Positions 62,321 through 64,000 of a stretch of 64,000 nucleotides of DNA are shown piece after piece; the stretch's first letter is position 1, and each line of letters opens with the position of its first letter. The notes below the pieces were generated by a model. The model did no database searches. It saw nothing but the letters and a program-made list of their open reading frames with translations, and was not told the origin of the DNA. This DNA comes from Sulfurospirillum deleyianum DSM 6946 (lineage in GTDB: Bacteria > Campylobacterota > Campylobacteria > Campylobacterales > Sulfurospirillaceae), in assembly GCF_000024885.1 (NCBI RefSeq), contig NC_013512.1, positions 1,488,001-1,552,000 on the forward strand, read 5' to 3'. The translations under genes and the position numbers were made by a program.

Positions 62321-62773
62321 ATGCCCATTTCTCGAGAACATGCACTGCTCATTATCAAATATCTTTTAGACCATCCAACGTTTTATTTTCCTTTTGTGCT
62401 CGTATGCAAAGGTTATGCCAGCAATACGTACAAGGATGATGATTTTGTTGAAATTATTCCTAGTGATGACTATGAAAATTTAGTCGAAAATCGACATTAC
62501 GACACGTTTGAACTTTGGGAAAATGTACAAAAGTTAGACGTAGAAACACTCCAACTAATGTCAAAAGGGTTTATTGAACACATCATGGCACATTCCATAG
62601 AAACTGAACTTTTAGAAAATGCCAAAAAATATAGAGCACTTTGGAAAGAAGAGCTTTGGGAATCCACAGATATTGAGAAGTTTGCTCAAAATGAATATTT
62701 TGGCGCTAAAGCAGAGGGATTTGAAGAAAGCCTTGAAATCTTTAAAAAACATCTCGCATCTTCTTACATGTAA
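62321..62773 (+). CDS. Acidic protein of unknown function coupled to the DpnI-type nuclease
   Basis: 150 residues starting 3 bases after the nuclease stop. It is acidic and helical, without a known motif, signal or membrane span; EIIPSDDYENL and FVLVCKGYASNTY are its most distinctive parts. It may regulate or assist the nuclease, or be a passenger. The stop codon is the TAA of a TAC-ATG-TAA reading of the iterated palindrome (SSYM end), so the repeat terminates the gene. Confidence 0.65.
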   Translation: MPISREHALLIIKYLLDHPTFYFPFVLVCKGYASNTYKDDDFVEIIPSDDYENLVENRHYDTFELWENVQKLDVETLQLMSKGFIEHIMAHSIETELLENAKKYRALWKEELWESTDIEKFAQNEYFGAKAEGFEESLEIFKKHLASSYM

Positions 62774-62780
62774 CCTTCTT

Positions 62781-63368
62781 TTACCGTCTATTTCCTCTAA
62801 AGAGTGTAGAAAATAAAGAGTGTTTTTTCTCTTCCATCGGAAAAGTGGGGTCACTTGCATGGCGGACATCTTCGATGGAGTAAACCGCTTGAGGGTTGTA
62901 CGTGCCAATTAAAGAGCGTACTTTTTCGATGTCGGAGCGTTTGATGACGGTAAAAATAATATTGACCGAACCTGCGTTTCCCTCTGCATCCGTCACCGTC
63001 ACGCTGTAACGAAGTGAACGCAGTGCGCTCACCAAATGATGCGAATCTTTTTTGGTAATAATTCGAATCACCACCATCCCCAAAGCCAAACGACTCTCAA
63101 TGAACATCCCAATGTAATTGCCCAAAGAAAAGCCTAAAGCGTAGGCGATGTAGTTAATAGGATTGGTCAAATTTGCCATGACTTTTGAAATCGCCATCAG
63201 CCAAATGCTCACCTCAAAAAAGCCGAGTATTGGCGCCCAGAGACGAAGCCCTTTCGAGACAAAAATAATGCGAAGTGTGCCAATACTAACATCGGTAATG
63301 CGTGCAAGACAGATTAAAAGTGGTATGCCATAAAGGGTAAACGCCTCACTTGCAAAAAGTTCGCTCAT
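62781..63368 (-). CDS. UPF0316 membrane protein (DUF5698/DUF2179)
   Basis: 195 residues. Three membrane helices (about 12-30, 40-60, 70-90; LARITDVSIGTLRIIFVSKG and GFSLGNYIGMFIE) precede a soluble DUF2179 domain (VTVTDAEGNAGSVNIIFTVIKR). The function of UPF0316 proteins is unknown; DUF2179 may bind a ligand. It is convergent with the 150-residue gene. Confidence 0.88.
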   Translation of the reverse strand: MSELFASEAFTLYGIPLLICLARITDVSIGTLRIIFVSKGLRLWAPILGFFEVSIWLMAISKVMANLTNPINYIAYALGFSLGNYIGMFIESRLALGMVVIRIITKKDSHHLVSALRSLRYSVTVTDAEGNAGSVNIIFTVIKRSDIEKVRSLIGTYNPQAVYSIEDVRHASDPTFPMEEKKHSLFSTLFRGNRR

Positions 63369-63378
63369 ACCCCGCCTC

Positions 63379-63576
63379 CTAAAGAATAATCTCTTTCACA
63401 CGCCCGACTTCACCGCTTTCAAGTCGCACTTTAATGCCATGCGGATGATTGGCGGAATTGGTCAAAATATCTTTTACCACACCCTCGGTGAGCTTTCCGC
63501 TCTTTTGGTCTTCTTTTAAAACGATGAAAACTTTAACGCCTTTGTGAATGTTATTTCGACTTTGTCCAGCACTCAT
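63379..63576 (-). CDS. YwbE-family (DUF2196) small protein
   Basis: 65 residues. NIHKGVKVFIVLKEDQKSGKLTEG, VKDILTNSANHPHGIKVRLESG and GRVKEI fit the YwbE family, a small beta-rich fold of unknown function, possibly nucleic-acid binding. It lies 10 bases before the UPF0316 gene on the minus strand. Confidence 0.88.
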   Translation of the reverse strand: MSAGQSRNNIHKGVKVFIVLKEDQKSGKLTEGVVKDILTNSANHPHGIKVRLESGEVGRVKEIIL

Positions 63577-63631
63577 GTTTATCCTTTACATGTAATGCTC
63601 TATTATACACGTTTTTTTTTACATGTAAAGC

Positions 63632-64000
63632 TTAAGTGAGTGTGCGACACAAGGCTAAAAAGGCTTCACCGTATCGTTCAAACTTCACCTCACCTACGCC
63701 ACTGACATCGAGCATCGCTTCTTTATCCACAGGGAGTTTTTCTGCCATCTCTTTAAGGGTTTTATCGCTAAAAACCACATACGGCGGTATGCCATTTTCT
63801 TTGGCAATTTCCAAACGCAAAGCACGTAATTTCTCAAATATAGGGAGTTCAAATGCACCACTTAGTGCTTTCGTTGATTTTTTAGAGACTTTTTTGCGCT
63901 CTTCCAAACGCTTCGCATGAATGCTTACCGCTAAACGCTCTTTGATTATCTGAGCGCCGTATTCACTGAGACTCACCACACGGTATTCGCCCACTTTTAG
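63632..64000 (-). CDS. recQ: RecQ-type DNA helicase, C-terminal part (N-terminus beyond the window)
   Basis: 122 codons, open at the right edge. The first visible residues (LKVGEYRVVSLSEYG) look like the end of a RecQ RQC winged helix, and the rest is an HRDC domain: LPIFEKLRALRLEIAKENGIPPYVVFSD, TLKEMAEKLP, LDVSGVGEVKFERYGEAFL. It is therefore the tail of recQ, a helicase acting at forks and in recombination, though an HRDC-only protein cannot be excluded. Confidence 0.78.
   Translation of the reverse strand, partial: LKVGEYRVVSLSEYGAQIIKERLAVSIHAKRLEERKKVSKKSTKALSGAFELPIFEKLRALRLEIAKENGIPPYVVFSDKTLKEMAEKLPVDKEAMLDVSGVGEVKFERYGEAFLALCRTLT

Overview
The window looks like a chromosomal segment of a Campylobacterota (epsilonproteobacterial) anaerobe or microaerophile. 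Sulfurospirillum is my best guess at genus, from gene content and style rather than any search. It is moderately AT-rich, densely packed and organised in tight operons. Supporting signs are several molybdenum enzymes, a leuD-leuB-TPR-ciaD-like-cca-purU string that resembles Campylobacter gene order, and ArsR/ArsB, MsrPQ and PpnP genes. No rRNA, tRNA or CRISPR array was seen.

Layout. 1-10.9 kb: one minus-strand operon of nine genes, led by a Desulfovibrio-type molybdopterin aldehyde oxidoreductase and followed by an FeS/flavin electron-transfer protein, a small CxxC protein, a methyltransferase, a C-GCAxxG-C-C protein, a radical SAM enzyme, a CoA ligase, an XdhC maturation factor and a MobA-like NTP transferase. 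The order matches what I recall of D. vulgaris DVU_1559-DVU_1551. 11-13.9 kb: a divergent FIST-domain histidine kinase and OmpR-type regulator, with 11-bp-phased repeats between the two units. 13.9-19.2 kb: a dihaem protein/NicO/DUF1007 operon, divergent from a PhoX-like lipoprotein with a Pho-box-like site. 19.2-21.5 kb: cytosine deaminase, then accessory genes (MNT nucleotidyltransferase, frameshifted HEPN partner, DinD). 21.5-33.2 kb: core genes (Sir2, MetH, a formylglycine-generating-enzyme relative, an amino-acid-type binding protein, a soluble chemoreceptor, a sulfatase-fold membrane enzyme, Amt-GlnK).

33.2-39 kb: an accessory island with a YafQ/RelB-type toxin-antitoxin pair, a gene remnant, and a coupled operon of type IIG restriction-modification enzyme, GHKL ATPase, STAS-like DUF4325 protein and PIN nuclease. 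This operon is the best candidate for an undescribed defence or stress system. 39-52.5 kb: a cytoplasmic molybdopterin oxidoreductase and its coupled partner, then housekeeping genes. 52.7-56.8 kb: a second island with an intact MNT/HEPN pair, a potassium-channel gene split by a 1,527-bp IS4-type insertion sequence (the intact 416-residue frame can be rebuilt exactly), and a YoeB/RelB pair. 56.9-64 kb: pseudouridine synthase, ABC ATPase, ArsR-ArsB, MsrP-MsrQ, a DpnI-type methyl-dependent nuclease with an unknown partner, UPF0316, YwbE and the C-terminus of RecQ.

The most striking signal is not a gene. The palindrome TTACATGTAA (usually TTTACATGTAAA) occurs about 42 times by eye, in and between genes and in several reading frames, against well under one expected by chance. 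It resembles the highly iterated palindrome HIP1 of cyanobacteria in style, is missing from a 7.8-kb stretch holding the second island, and its role is unknown to me.
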